Assembly: GCA_903821635.1 (NCBI GenBank)
Contig: CAIJLV010000068.1
Span: 1-33,494, forward strand
DNA from: an uncultured Verrucomicrobiota bacterium
Lineage (GTDB): Bacteria; Verrucomicrobiota; Verrucomicrobiia; Limisphaerales; UBA9464
Reading direction: 5' to 3'
DNA length: 33,494 nt
Positions 9,242 to 16,940 of this stretch are shown piece by piece. Each line of letters begins with the position of its first letter. The stretch's first letter is position 1. A program made the translations under genes and the position numbers. The notes under the pieces are model-generated. The model had not been told where the DNA came from and did no database searches. It saw nothing but the letters and a program-made list of their open reading frames with translations.

Positions 9242-12090
9242 ACCCAAATCGCGAAGAAGCCCTGTTTGCGTTGGCACTGGAGAAACCGGTGGCGAAGCGC
9301 GCCGTGTTTCTCGAAGCAATGTGCGAAGGTGACGCCGCGCTGCGGCAGCGCGTCGAGGGTCTGCTGGCCGCGCACGAGGCGACGGCGAACCCGCTGCACA
9401 CCGCCGCGGGCTCCGCCCCCACGATCAAGCTCGAGTTCGCCGACGAACCCGATGAAGCCGTCGGCCAGACGCTGGGGCGCTACAAGCTGCTGGAGCGCGT
9501 TGGCGAAGGCGGGTGCGGCGTGGTCTATGTGGCCGAGCAGACGGAGCCGGTGCGGAGAAGGGTGGCGCTGAAGGTGATCAAGTTGGGGATGGACACCAAA
9601 CAGGTCGTCGCGCGGTTCGAGGCGGAACGGCAGGCGCTGGCGATGATGGACCATCCGAACATCGCCAAGGTGCTGGATGCCGGCACGACCGACGTGGGTC
9701 GTCCGTTCTTCGTGATGGAATTGGTCCGCGGTATCAAGATCACCGATTACTGCGACCAGGCCAATTGCACCACCAAGGAGCGGCTCGATCTGTTCATCAA
9801 GGTCTGCCAGGCCATCCAGCACGCGCATCAGAAGGGGATCATCCACCGCGACATCAAGCCGTCGAACATCCTCGTGACGCTGCACGACGGCGTGCCGGTG
9901 CCGAAGGTGATCGACTTCGGCATCGCCAAGGCGACGGAAGGTCGGCTGACGGACAACACGGTTTACACGCAGTTGCACCAGTTCATCGGCACGCCAGCCT
10001 ATATGAGTCCGGAGCAGGCGGAGATGAGCGGGCTGGACATCGACACGCGCAGCGACATCTACAGCCTGGGCGTGTTGCTCTACGAACTGCTGGCCGGGAG
10101 CACACCGTTTGATGCGAAGGACCTGATGGCCTCGGGCATCGACGCAATGCGGAAGACGATCCGCGAGAAGGAGCCCCAACGCCCGAGCACGCGCCTGGCG
10201 ACGCTCGGCGCCGACCAACTCACGACCACCGCGAAGCGCCGCTCGGCCGACACGTCGAAGCTGCTGCACCAGCTCAAGGGAGATCTCGATTGGATCGTGA
10301 TGAAGTGCCTGGAGAAGGATCGCCAGCGCCGCTACGACACGGCCAACGGCCTCGCCGCGGACCTGAAGCGGCATCTCGACAACGAGCCGGTCCTCGCCCG
10401 TCCGCCCAGCGCGGCTTACAAATTCCAGAAGGCCTTCCGCCGGAACAAGCTGGCGTTTGTCGCCTGCGGGGTGGTCGTGGTCGGTCTGCTGATCGGGTTG
10501 GCGGCGCTCGCGTATGCCCTGGTCCGGGAACGCGCGCTCAAGTCCGAGTCCGCGCGCGCTGACTCGATCGCCACGTTTGTCACCGGACTGCTCAACAAGG
10601 CCGTGCCGAAGATGGCTCTCCAGGGCAACAGCAAGGGGATACGAACGATGCTTGAATCCGCGGACGAGCTCGTTTCCACAACCCTCACCAACTCTCCGGC
10701 GGCGGAACTGACGGTCCGCGATGCGTTGCAGTATCTTTACGGCGGGAGACTGGATGATTTGATAACCAACATGAAGCAAACCGATCGGATGGAGTCGCTG
10801 CTGCCCTTGGTGACGGACGACCGGTTGCCACTCAACCACTCACGGGACGATCTGCGGATTGATGTTGTGACCGCACGGTTGTTCGCTGGCACCGTCCCCC
10901 GCGCCCGCGCGGACCTCGAAAAACTGGCTGAGGAGTTTAAGCAGCGGGGTCCGGCTGGGAACCGCGCCCGAGCCCGGATCTTATCCAATTTGGGAAGCTG
11001 CCTCAATGCGCAGGACAAGTCCCCGGAAGCGGAACCTTTGCTGGCGGAAGCCTACCGGCTGGAGCCAGGTCGGACAGGACCCGGGGTTTACTGGGAAGAT
11101 TTCACGAGCAATCCCTATTCCCGTGCCTTGATCCAAAACGGGAAATATCAATTAGCCGAAGAAGTCGCTCGGCTGGGCATCAGCCGGTTCACTGCCGAAA
11201 CATTGGGGAAAGAAGGGGATTTGATAAATACGACCTTAACCCCTGGCAGGGCGGGATACCTCCCCATCTACCCACAGCTCGTGGAGGCACAAATCAAGCT
11301 CGGCCGATTTCACGAGGCAGAGGCACTGATCGAGGAACAACTGGGATCCGGCACTGCCCAGCCCTGGCCACCGCTGCAGATCAGGAGCTTCAAAACGCTG
11401 CAACTGGCCGTCCAAGCCTATTCAGGCCAATGGCACCAAGCCGCGTCCGGACTGATCGCGCTGGCCACAAACTCGGTGGCCGATGGGTGGGACTGGCAAC
11501 GTGGAGTCACTGCGGCGCTTGCTGCAGGCGAAACCAACACCTATGCGAGCCTCTGTCGGCTGGGACGCCAAAGGTTCGCCGCCAACGCGGAAGCGGAACT
11601 GGCGAGTGCGCTTTTTTCTGGATTGATCCTTCGTCCTCAGGAGGAAGATCTGGCACATACTCTGCCCGACCTTCTTCACCGTGTGGAGGAGGGCAAGGAT
11701 TACCACTGGAGCGCGGTCACACTCCTCTTTTGGAATTCCCAACTGGCATATCGGAAGGGTGAGTATGAGGAAGCACTGCGTTTCCTGGATGCGTGGGGCA
11801 GATCAAGGGACGAACGGCCCCTAAACGCCACCGTGCTGCATGACCTGCGGGCGAGCGCGGTGCCGGATTTCTGGCGGGTGATGATCTTGGCCCGATTGGG
11901 TCGAACGGACGGCGCGCTGAAAGCCTACCGCGCCGGCACGCAAAAGCTGGCTGGGAGTTTTCCATCCTCCTGTGATTCGTTGTTCGTTTCGCTGATCACG
12001 TTTTATACCTCGCACGCGCTCCAGCAGGAAGCCCGGGAGGTGCTCCGCAGCCAGGGGATTGCAGTGCCAGGCACCGGGACGACGCCATGA
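9238..12090 (+). CDS. Intact Ser/Thr protein kinase with TPR-like sensor tail
   Basis: The only complete kinase in the window (950 residues). Order: leader MNPNREEALFALALEKP (1-70), glycine loop GEGGCG, Lys at about 112, HRDIKPSN (His at about 203), DFG (about 226), SPEQAEMSG and the C-lobe to about 395. A membrane segment follows (about 404-428, AFVACGVVVVGLLIGLAAL), then a helical tail of over 500 residues with TPR-like pairs such as NLGSCLNAQDKSPEAEPLLAEA, AQIKLGRFHEAEALIEEQL and LAYRKGEYEEALRFLDAWG. All catalytic residues are present, so it should be active. The tail is probably outside the cytoplasm. ATGA overlaps join it to the acyltransferase before and the WD40 gene after. Leader and core are very similar to the three remnants, so it is a close relative of their parent gene. 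Confidence 0.95.
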   Translation: MNPNREEALFALALEKPVAKRAVFLEAMCEGDAALRQRVEGLLAAHEATANPLHTAAGSAPTIKLEFADEPDEAVGQTLGRYKLLERVGEGGCGVVYVAEQTEPVRRRVALKVIKLGMDTKQVVARFEAERQALAMMDHPNIAKVLDAGTTDVGRPFFVMELVRGIKITDYCDQANCTTKERLDLFIKVCQAIQHAHQKGIIHRDIKPSNILVTLHDGVPVPKVIDFGIAKATEGRLTDNTVYTQLHQFIGTPAYMSPEQAEMSGLDIDTRSDIYSLGVLLYELLAGSTPFDAKDLMASGIDAMRKTIREKEPQRPSTRLATLGADQLTTTAKRRSADTSKLLHQLKGDLDWIVMKCLEKDRQRRYDTANGLAADLKRHLDNEPVLARPPSAAYKFQKAFRRNKLAFVACGVVVVGLLIGLAALAYALVRERALKSESARADSIATFVTGLLNKAVPKMALQGNSKGIRTMLESADELVSTTLTNSPAAELTVRDALQYLYGGRLDDLITNMKQTDRMESLLPLVTDDRLPLNHSRDDLRIDVVTARLFAGTVPRARADLEKLAEEFKQRGPAGNRARARILSNLGSCLNAQDKSPEAEPLLAEAYRLEPGRTGPGVYWEDFTSNPYSRALIQNGKYQLAEEVARLGISRFTAETLGKEGDLINTTLTPGRAGYLPIYPQLVEAQIKLGRFHEAEALIEEQLGSGTAQPWPPLQIRSFKTLQLAVQAYSGQWHQAASGLIALATNSVADGWDWQRGVTAALAAGETNTYASLCRLGRQRFAANAEAELASALFSGLILRPQEEDLAHTLPDLLHRVEEGKDYHWSAVTLLFWNSQLAYRKGEYEEALRFLDAWGRSRDERPLNATVLHDLRASAVPDFWRVMILARLGRTDGALKAYRAGTQKLAGSFPSSCDSLFVSLITFYTSHALQQEAREVLRSQGIAVPGTGTTP

Positions 12091-12866
12091 ACTCATCACC
12101 CGAAGCAGCCCTGTTTCAGTTGGCGCTGGCCAAGCCGGCGGATAACCGGAGCTTGCGGATCTGGAACATCGTCGCCGGCGCGGAGGAAATTGTCCTCTGC
12201 ACGAATTCCCCGGGCCCGATCCGGAGGCCGGAGTTTTCCGCAGATGGGAAGCGTCTGGCCGTCGCCGAAGAGGGGCGGAAGACTCGGGTTTGGAACACCG
12301 CCGACTGGTCCTCCGAGTCGCTTGATGACTCCGTTTCCACCAATGTCGGGCGACTGGTGTTTTCGCTCAACGGCTCCCGGTTGATCCAATCGGTCAGGCC
12401 TGGAAATGCGGGAGAAGGGGAGGTGTTGGATCTCGCTTCAGGTAAGAATCTGCTGCGTGTCCAAGAGGACAGAGCCCTGGGTCTGGTGCTTTCCCCGGAT
12501 GGAACGCTGCTGGCCGTGGGAACCCAGGATGACCGGATTCATCTCCGGAACGTCGAGCGCGGCCAACAGATTGGAACTCTTCGCGGCCACGTCCAAGGGG
12601 TTATGGGCGTGTCGTTCTCGCCCGATGGCAAGCCGCTGGCCAGTTGCGCCGACAGCCGGGTGAAGCTGTGGAACGTCGAAACCCAGCAGGAGATTCTGAC
12701 CTTCGATGGACTCGATAGCCCGTCGAACGCGTTCTTGTTCTCCTCGGATGGCTCATGCCTCGCCGCCCGTGTGAGGGATGATCGTGTGGGCCTTTGGCGC
12801 ACGCCTTCCTTCCAAGAAATCGCCGCCACGGAGGCGAATGAGAACGCGGAGAGCAAACAGCCATGA
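12087..12866 (+). CDS. WD40 protein with kinase leader; kinase core deleted
   Basis: A 259-residue ORF. The first 21 or so residues (MNSSPEAALFQLALAKPADN) are the kinase leader, and then the sequence goes straight into WD40 blades: SLRIWNIVAG, LSPDGTLLAVGTQDDRIHLRN, FSPDGKPLASCADSRVKLWN. The C-terminus (WRTPSFQEIAATEANENAESKQP-like) matches the end of the kinase-WD40 protein at 1-3350. It therefore looks like an in-frame internal deletion of a kinase-WD40 gene that lost the whole catalytic domain and membrane span. Without a signal peptide or span the product would be cytoplasmic, unlike its parent. About four blades remain, too few for a classic seven-blade propeller. Open frame and clean WD motifs leave open that it is still expressed; it may equally be a pseudogene. 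Confidence 0.8.
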   Translation: MNSSPEAALFQLALAKPADNRSLRIWNIVAGAEEIVLCTNSPGPIRRPEFSADGKRLAVAEEGRKTRVWNTADWSSESLDDSVSTNVGRLVFSLNGSRLIQSVRPGNAGEGEVLDLASGKNLLRVQEDRALGLVLSPDGTLLAVGTQDDRIHLRNVERGQQIGTLRGHVQGVMGVSFSPDGKPLASCADSRVKLWNVETQQEILTFDGLDSPSNAFLFSSDGSCLAARVRDDRVGLWRTPSFQEIAATEANENAESKQP

Positions 12867-12874
12867 ACCCCTGA
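12863..12874 (+). pseudogene. Three-codon relic of another kinase start (Met-Asn-Pro-stop)
   Basis: ATG AAC CCC TGA overlaps the WD40 stop by ATGA, exactly as the kinase leader start does at 3347. The 18 bases at 12853-12870 are identical to 3337-3354, where an MNPNREE kinase leader follows. Here only Met-Asn-Pro remains before a stop, and the FHA gene begins 6 nt later. It is best read as the stump of a deleted kinase copy, or as a coupling mini-ORF that passes ribosomes on to the FHA start. Confidence 0.55.
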
Positions 12875-12880
12875 CAAGAC

Positions 12881-13486
12881 ATGCCCAAGCTTCATTTCCT
12901 CCAATCTGAGTTCACCACGCATTCGTGTGACTTGCCCGAGGGCACGACCCAGGTGGGCCGCAGCTCGCGGAACAATCTTGTCCTCAGCGATCCCTCCGTG
13001 TCCGCGGATCACTGCGACCTGCTGGTGAGCTGGAACGAGGTGATCGTCCGCGATCACGGCTCCTCCAATGGCGCCTGGGTGGCCGGGGTGCGGGTCAACG
13101 CCGGCGGCCAGCTTCCGGTGGATCATGGCGATCTCATCCGCTTCGGCCGGGTCGAGGCCCGGTTGGAATTGGACGGCTTCCCGGCGGACGACGCGACTTC
13201 AGTGACGGCCAATTTCGGGGCTTCGCGGCCCGGCGAAGCTGGTTCCGACGCAAAGTCGTTCAAGCAGGTGATCGGGAGCGATTCCTCCGGACAGGATACC
13301 CGCAATCCGACCGTCTCGGTGCCCGCCCCCGTGAAGCCCGCTCTGCCGGCGGCCGTTGCCCCGGCGCAAGCCTCGGTTTCGGAGCGGTCATCGCGGGGCG
13401 GCCCTGCGGGACGGTGGTGGTTGAAGGCAGCTTTCACCGTGGTCTTCATCCTCGCCTTGGTTTGGCTGCTCCTGATGTTCCCATGA
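12881..13486 (+). CDS. Tail-anchored FHA-domain protein
   Basis: A 201-residue protein. An N-terminal forkhead-associated domain (about 1-95) has the conserved phosphothreonine-binding residues: Gly26-Arg27 (VGRSSRNN), Ser41..His44 (SVSADH) and Asn63-Gly64 (SSNGAW). A low-complexity Pro/Ala/Ser linker follows, and a single C-terminal membrane segment (about 177-199, AAFTVVFILALVWLLL) ends two or so residues before the stop. No signal peptide is seen, so the FHA domain should face the cytoplasm. Inferred role: docks phosphorylated kinases or substrates at the membrane beside the kinase domains of this cluster. Its stop overlaps the sigma-factor start by ATGA, which suggests coupled synthesis of the two. 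Confidence 0.92.
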   Translation: MPKLHFLQSEFTTHSCDLPEGTTQVGRSSRNNLVLSDPSVSADHCDLLVSWNEVIVRDHGSSNGAWVAGVRVNAGGQLPVDHGDLIRFGRVEARLELDGFPADDATSVTANFGASRPGEAGSDAKSFKQVIGSDSSGQDTRNPTVSVPAPVKPALPAAVAPAQASVSERSSRGGPAGRWWLKAAFTVVFILALVWLLLMFP

Positions 13487-14046
13487 GCGACGTCACCCAG
13501 ATCCTCACCGCCGTCCGCGCGGGCGACGACGCAGCCGCGGAGCGGTTGTTCGAGCTGGTCTACGCCGAGCTGCGGCAGGTCGCGGCCCAGAAGATGGCCC
13601 GCGAATCCGCCGGCCACACGCTCCAGCCGACCGCGCTCGTCCACGAGGCGTGGCTGCGCCTCGGGGCGGACGCGCAGCCGCACTGGCAGAACCGTGCCCA
13701 CTTCTTCGCCGCCGCCGCCGAGGCCATGCGACGCATCCTCGTGGACCGCGCCCGGCGCAAGCAGGCGCTGCGGCGCGGCGAGGGCGCGGAGCACGTCGAA
13801 CTGGATGGCCTTCAGCTCGCCGGTCCGGTGGATGATGAGCAGTTGTTGGCGCTCAACGACGCGCTGGAGCGTCTCGTGGCCTTGGATGCGCCCAAGGCCG
13901 AGTTAGTGAAGCTGCGTTACTTTGTCGGACTCACGCTGGAGCAGGCCGCGAAGGTGATGAATATCTCCGAGCCGACCGCGAAGCGCTGGTGGGCCTATGC
14001 GAAGGCGTGGCTCTTCCGCGAGTTGCAGGCCGCCCAGGCGAACTAG
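13483..14046 (+). CDS. ECF sigma factor (PF07638/TIGR02999 type)
   Basis: A 187-residue RNA polymerase sigma factor of the extracytoplasmic-function group common in Acidobacteria, Planctomycetes and Verrucomicrobia. Region 2 runs from LFELVYAELRQVAAQKM through HTLQPTALVHEAWLRL and FFAAAAEAMRRILVDRARRK. Region 4 is ALDAPKAELVKLRYFVGLTLEQAAKVMNISEPTAKRWWAYAKAWL, with its helix-turn-helix. The Met at 13483 is chosen because it gives the usual family N-terminus (MSDVTQILTAVRAGDD) and overlaps the FHA stop in an ATGA; an open frame extends further upstream but is FHA-coding. In these phyla such sigma genes are often next to Ser/Thr kinases. No anti-sigma factor is visible, so control by kinase phosphorylation is the natural guess. 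Confidence 0.93.
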   Translation: MSDVTQILTAVRAGDDAAAERLFELVYAELRQVAAQKMARESAGHTLQPTALVHEAWLRLGADAQPHWQNRAHFFAAAAEAMRRILVDRARRKQALRRGEGAEHVELDGLQLAGPVDDEQLLALNDALERLVALDAPKAELVKLRYFVGLTLEQAAKVMNISEPTAKRWWAYAKAWLFRELQAAQAN

Positions 14047-14273
14047 CGCGGCTGAACCCAGTTCGCCCGCACTGCCCTTCCGTGACCGCGAGGTGCAGAA
14101 GTGGGTGAGCGTGCCCGTCGCTCCCGGCTGGGGTGCCGCGCCGCCCCTTCGTCCCGAAGTTCGGGAACGACGGTTACCTCCGCCTGCGGGGCGGACGAGC
14201 AGGCCGTCCACGTTCTCAAGCCGCCTCGGCTCAGCCCCAAGACTCATCCCGCTCCCCGTCCGTTGCGGGCAGC
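14047..14273. other. Intergenic gap between converging sigma and RraB-like genes
   Basis: This is a 227-nt region between convergent genes. It holds two short inverted repeats, TCCCGAA/TTCGGGA at 14152-14166 and TCCGCC/GGCGGA at 14179-14195. Neither has a following T-run, so they are weak terminator candidates at best. No gene is seen. Confidence 0.4.
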
Positions 14274-14609
14274 TTACTGGTCGGAAACCGGCCCAACATC
14301 CATCCCGTCGTAGGATTCCAAGCCGAGCTCTGCCGCCAACTGAGTGAGCTGATCATTGCGCGCATGAAGGGTCTTAGGGGTGTGTTTTTCCACCCGCTCG
14401 ACATGGAGCACGTTCGTGGAATTGTCGTCGGCGGGGTGGATGACGACCAAGTCATAGCCCATGGCCGCGAGCCGTTGCGCCGCCAGTTCCAGTTTGCCGG
14501 AGTCAGGGTCGGTAAAAAAATAACCCCACATCAGCTCACCCTCGACATTCCAGTCGGTGTCAGCCCGCATATTGCTGAACATCTCCTCCAAGTTTTCCAG
14601 TGGTATCAT
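14274..14609 (-). CDS. Small RraB-like protein
   Basis: A 111-residue acidic soluble protein resembling the RraB family (PF06877), named for the E. coli protein that binds and inhibits RNase E. Family-like features are WNVEGELMWGYFFTDPDSGKLE, LAAMGYDLVVIHPADD, LHVERVEKHTPKTLHARN and the C-terminal LGLESYDGMDVGPV. Length matches the family. The start at 14609 is the first Met of the conserved fold; no clear ribosome site precedes it. It is transcribed away from the ABC-F gene and toward the sigma gene, alone. Whether it acts on RNase E here is unknown, since many relatives outside gammaproteobacteria are uncharacterised. Confidence 0.8.
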   Translation of the reverse strand: MIPLENLEEMFSNMRADTDWNVEGELMWGYFFTDPDSGKLELAAQRLAAMGYDLVVIHPADDNSTNVLHVERVEKHTPKTLHARNDQLTQLAAELGLESYDGMDVGPVSDQ

Positions 14610-15182
14610 GGTCGTGATAGTCTGTGTAAAGCGCGCGGACTAAGGCCGCGGCTGGCACTTGGATGCCACCGATGAGTGGGTAATTTCAACCTTCCGCCGC
14701 CGAATTCGTAGCGGCGACCACAACGCCGGGTTGGGGTGCCGACTGAGGAGAATCGCCGCTGGTGCCGTCTGCTGGCCAGTCGGTTGCAACACGCCAGTAG
14801 CCTTGCTGCGGTTTCGTGGCCCCCGACAGGGGTTGTGAGCTGGAACACCGTCCACAGCACGTCGGTTGCTACGCCGGGCTGAAGCCGTCGCCCCAGACCG
14901 GGGCTGCTGGCCTGAAGCCCACTGCGCCGGGGCAACTCGGGTTGGGGTTGCGTGCGAAAAGCGGTTGCCGGCGCATCGGTTTTGGCCCTGGCGGCCGAGC
15001 CCGACAACGGCTTTCCGGGTGGCTTGGTTGCCCGCAGTATTTTGGAGTCAGCCCGGGCCGTCGGCTGAGCTTAACGAATTTTCGGGTGGGGTCAGCGGCC
15101 CCTTCGCCGAGGGGTTGGCCGCCTTCTTTCTGGCGCCCGGCCTGTTTTCGGTTATCCGTTCGCCCTTTAAGAGAACTCTCTC
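14610..15182. other. 573-nt region without a convincing gene
   Basis: This region lies between the divergent RraB-like and ABC-F genes. It contains GC-rich sequence with many short GGCTGAAGCC- and CCCCAGACCGGGG-like near-palindromes (around 14870-14935), but no long perfect repeat. An open frame on the minus strand (14606-15007) has Arg/Ser/Pro-rich composition typical of antisense noise, and two + strand frames (around 14816-15204) are equally unconvincing. It presumably contains the promoters of both flanking genes, but I cannot identify boxes. A decayed gene or structured RNA is possible. Confidence 0.4.
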
Positions 15183-16793
15183 ATGCTTTCGATTCGTGAT
15201 CTAAAAATGTCCGTCGGTGGACGCACGCTGTTTGAAAATGCCTCCCTGCAGGTCAACTACGGTGACCGGGTGGCTCTGGTCGGGCCCAACGGGGCCGGCA
15301 AATCCACCCTCTTCTCGCTCATCCTGAAGCGGAATGTGCCGGACGAAGGTTCCATCGAGCGCGACGCGTGGACCATGGTCGGCTACCTACCGCAGGAGGG
15401 GGAAGCGGTGGGCGAGGAAACCGTATTGGAAGTGGCCACCGGCCGGGCCGGCGAACTGCCCGCGCTGGAAAAACGCCTCCGCGAATTGGAAGTCGCCGGC
15501 GCCGTTGACGCCCCCGAATATCTCGAAGCTCACGCGAAATACGATGCCTTTAATGACGCCCAAGTCGAAGCCAAGGCCAAGAAAATGCTGAAGGGCCTTG
15601 GCTATAAGGAAGCCGATTTTGGACGGCTGGCGAAGGAGATGAGCGGCGGTTGGGTGATGCGGGCGCACCTCGCGCGCCTGCTGGTGATGGAGCCCGACTT
15701 ACTGTTGCTGGATGAACCGACCAACCACCTCGACCTGCTCTCGTTGCTGTGGTTGCAGAATTACCTAAAGAACTATTCGGGCGCCTTGCTGCTGATTTCC
15801 CATGATCGCCAGTTCATGGATGAAGTCGTCACGCAGGTGCATGAGATTTCGGAGAAGAAGCTGGTCGCCTACACCGGCACCTATTCCGACTACTTGCGCC
15901 AACGGGAAGAGCGCTACGAGCAACAGTCGGCTGCCTACAAGAATCAGCAGAAGGAAATCCAAGCCCTTCAGGAATTCGCCGACCGCTTCCGTTCGGTCAC
16001 GTCCAAGGCGTCCCAAGCCATGGCCAAGCTCAAGCAGATCGAGCGCATGGAGCAGATCGAAAAACCCACGCCGCCGCGCAAGCCGTTCCGCTTCCAGATT
16101 CCGCCGCCGCCACGCGGGGGGCAGCGGGCGATCACGCTCGAAGGCATCCACATGGCCTACGGATCGTATCCGGTCTATGCCGGCCTCGACCTCACGGTGG
16201 AACGCGGCGAACGCACGGTTTTGGTCGGCCCCAATGGGGCGGGGAAATCCACGCTACTGAAGATCATGGCGGGCGTGGTCGAATTCCAGCAGGGCGAATG
16301 CAAGCCCGGGCACAACGCGAAGCTGGGTTATTTCAGTCAGCACCGCGCTGGCACGCTGGATCTTAACAAGACCGTGCTGGACGAAGTTCTGGCCAGCGCG
16401 CCGGGCCTACGGGAAGACGAGGCCCGGGGCATCCTCGGTTCGTTCATGTTTCGCAAGGAAGAGATCTACAAGCTTACCGGCGTGCTGAGCGGCGGCGAAA
16501 AGAGCCGACTTAACCTCATCAAGTTTCTCGTCGATCCGCCCAACCTGCTGCTGATGGACGAGCCGACGACGCACCTCGATATCACCACCGTCGAGTCGCT
16601 GACGCTCGCCCTAGAACGGTATGAAGGCACCCTGGTGTTTATTTCGCATGACGTGCATTTCATCCGCCGCCTCGCGACCAAAGTCCTGCACGTCAACAAC
16701 GGCAAGGTCATGGCCTACCCCGGAGGTTACGATTACTTCTTGGAAAAGACCGGTGCCGCCGCCGATGCCCGGGCCGCGCTGACGGCGGGCTGA
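15183..16793 (+). CDS. ABC-F family ATPase (ribosome-associated type)
   Basis: A soluble 536-residue protein with two fused ABC ATPase domains and no membrane span, as in the EttA/YbiT/Uup group that acts on the ribosome during translation. First domain: Walker A GPNGAGKST (about 34-42), signature MSGGW (about 157), Walker B LLLLDEPTNHLDL (about 177). A charged Gln/Glu/Arg-rich linker (about 235-300) matches the P-site tRNA-interaction motif region. Second domain: GPNGAGKST (about 348), LSGGEKSR (about 434), LLLMDEPTTHLDI (about 457). The motif core is complete in both halves. Length fits a YbiT-like member; the exact subgroup is not assigned. The gene stands alone on the + strand. Confidence 0.94.
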   Translation: MLSIRDLKMSVGGRTLFENASLQVNYGDRVALVGPNGAGKSTLFSLILKRNVPDEGSIERDAWTMVGYLPQEGEAVGEETVLEVATGRAGELPALEKRLRELEVAGAVDAPEYLEAHAKYDAFNDAQVEAKAKKMLKGLGYKEADFGRLAKEMSGGWVMRAHLARLLVMEPDLLLLDEPTNHLDLLSLLWLQNYLKNYSGALLLISHDRQFMDEVVTQVHEISEKKLVAYTGTYSDYLRQREERYEQQSAAYKNQQKEIQALQEFADRFRSVTSKASQAMAKLKQIERMEQIEKPTPPRKPFRFQIPPPPRGGQRAITLEGIHMAYGSYPVYAGLDLTVERGERTVLVGPNGAGKSTLLKIMAGVVEFQQGECKPGHNAKLGYFSQHRAGTLDLNKTVLDEVLASAPGLREDEARGILGSFMFRKEEIYKLTGVLSGGEKSRLNLIKFLVDPPNLLLMDEPTTHLDITTVESLTLALERYEGTLVFISHDVHFIRRLATKVLHVNNGKVMAYPGGYDYFLEKTGAAADARAALTAG

Positions 16794-16940
16794 GTGGCTG
16801 CCCCCGGATGGTTCGTCGCTGGGCGTCCCGTCCGTCCTGCCAGCGGGGCGGTTGGGGATAACTTTTCCGGCAAACCGTTTGCCGCCGCCCCTTCTTTCCA
16901 CGACAACGCCGCGCCGCTTTTCCCGTCCTGTTGCCCGCCT

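Noticed and set aside
9124..10839. 571-codon open frame on the minus strand
   Set aside because: It lies antisense to the kinase core. Similar antisense frames occur over the other kinase copies, as expected from the GC-rich codon pattern.
14606..15007. 133-codon minus-strand frame in the gap before ABC-F
   Set aside because: Arg/Ser/Pro-rich composition, no recognisable motif, and it overlaps the start of the RraB-like gene. Not enough to call a gene.
16869..16883. Hairpin GGCAAA-CCG-TTTGCC after the ABC-F gene
   Set aside because: Only a 6-bp stem, with no T-run after it. Too weak to call a terminator.
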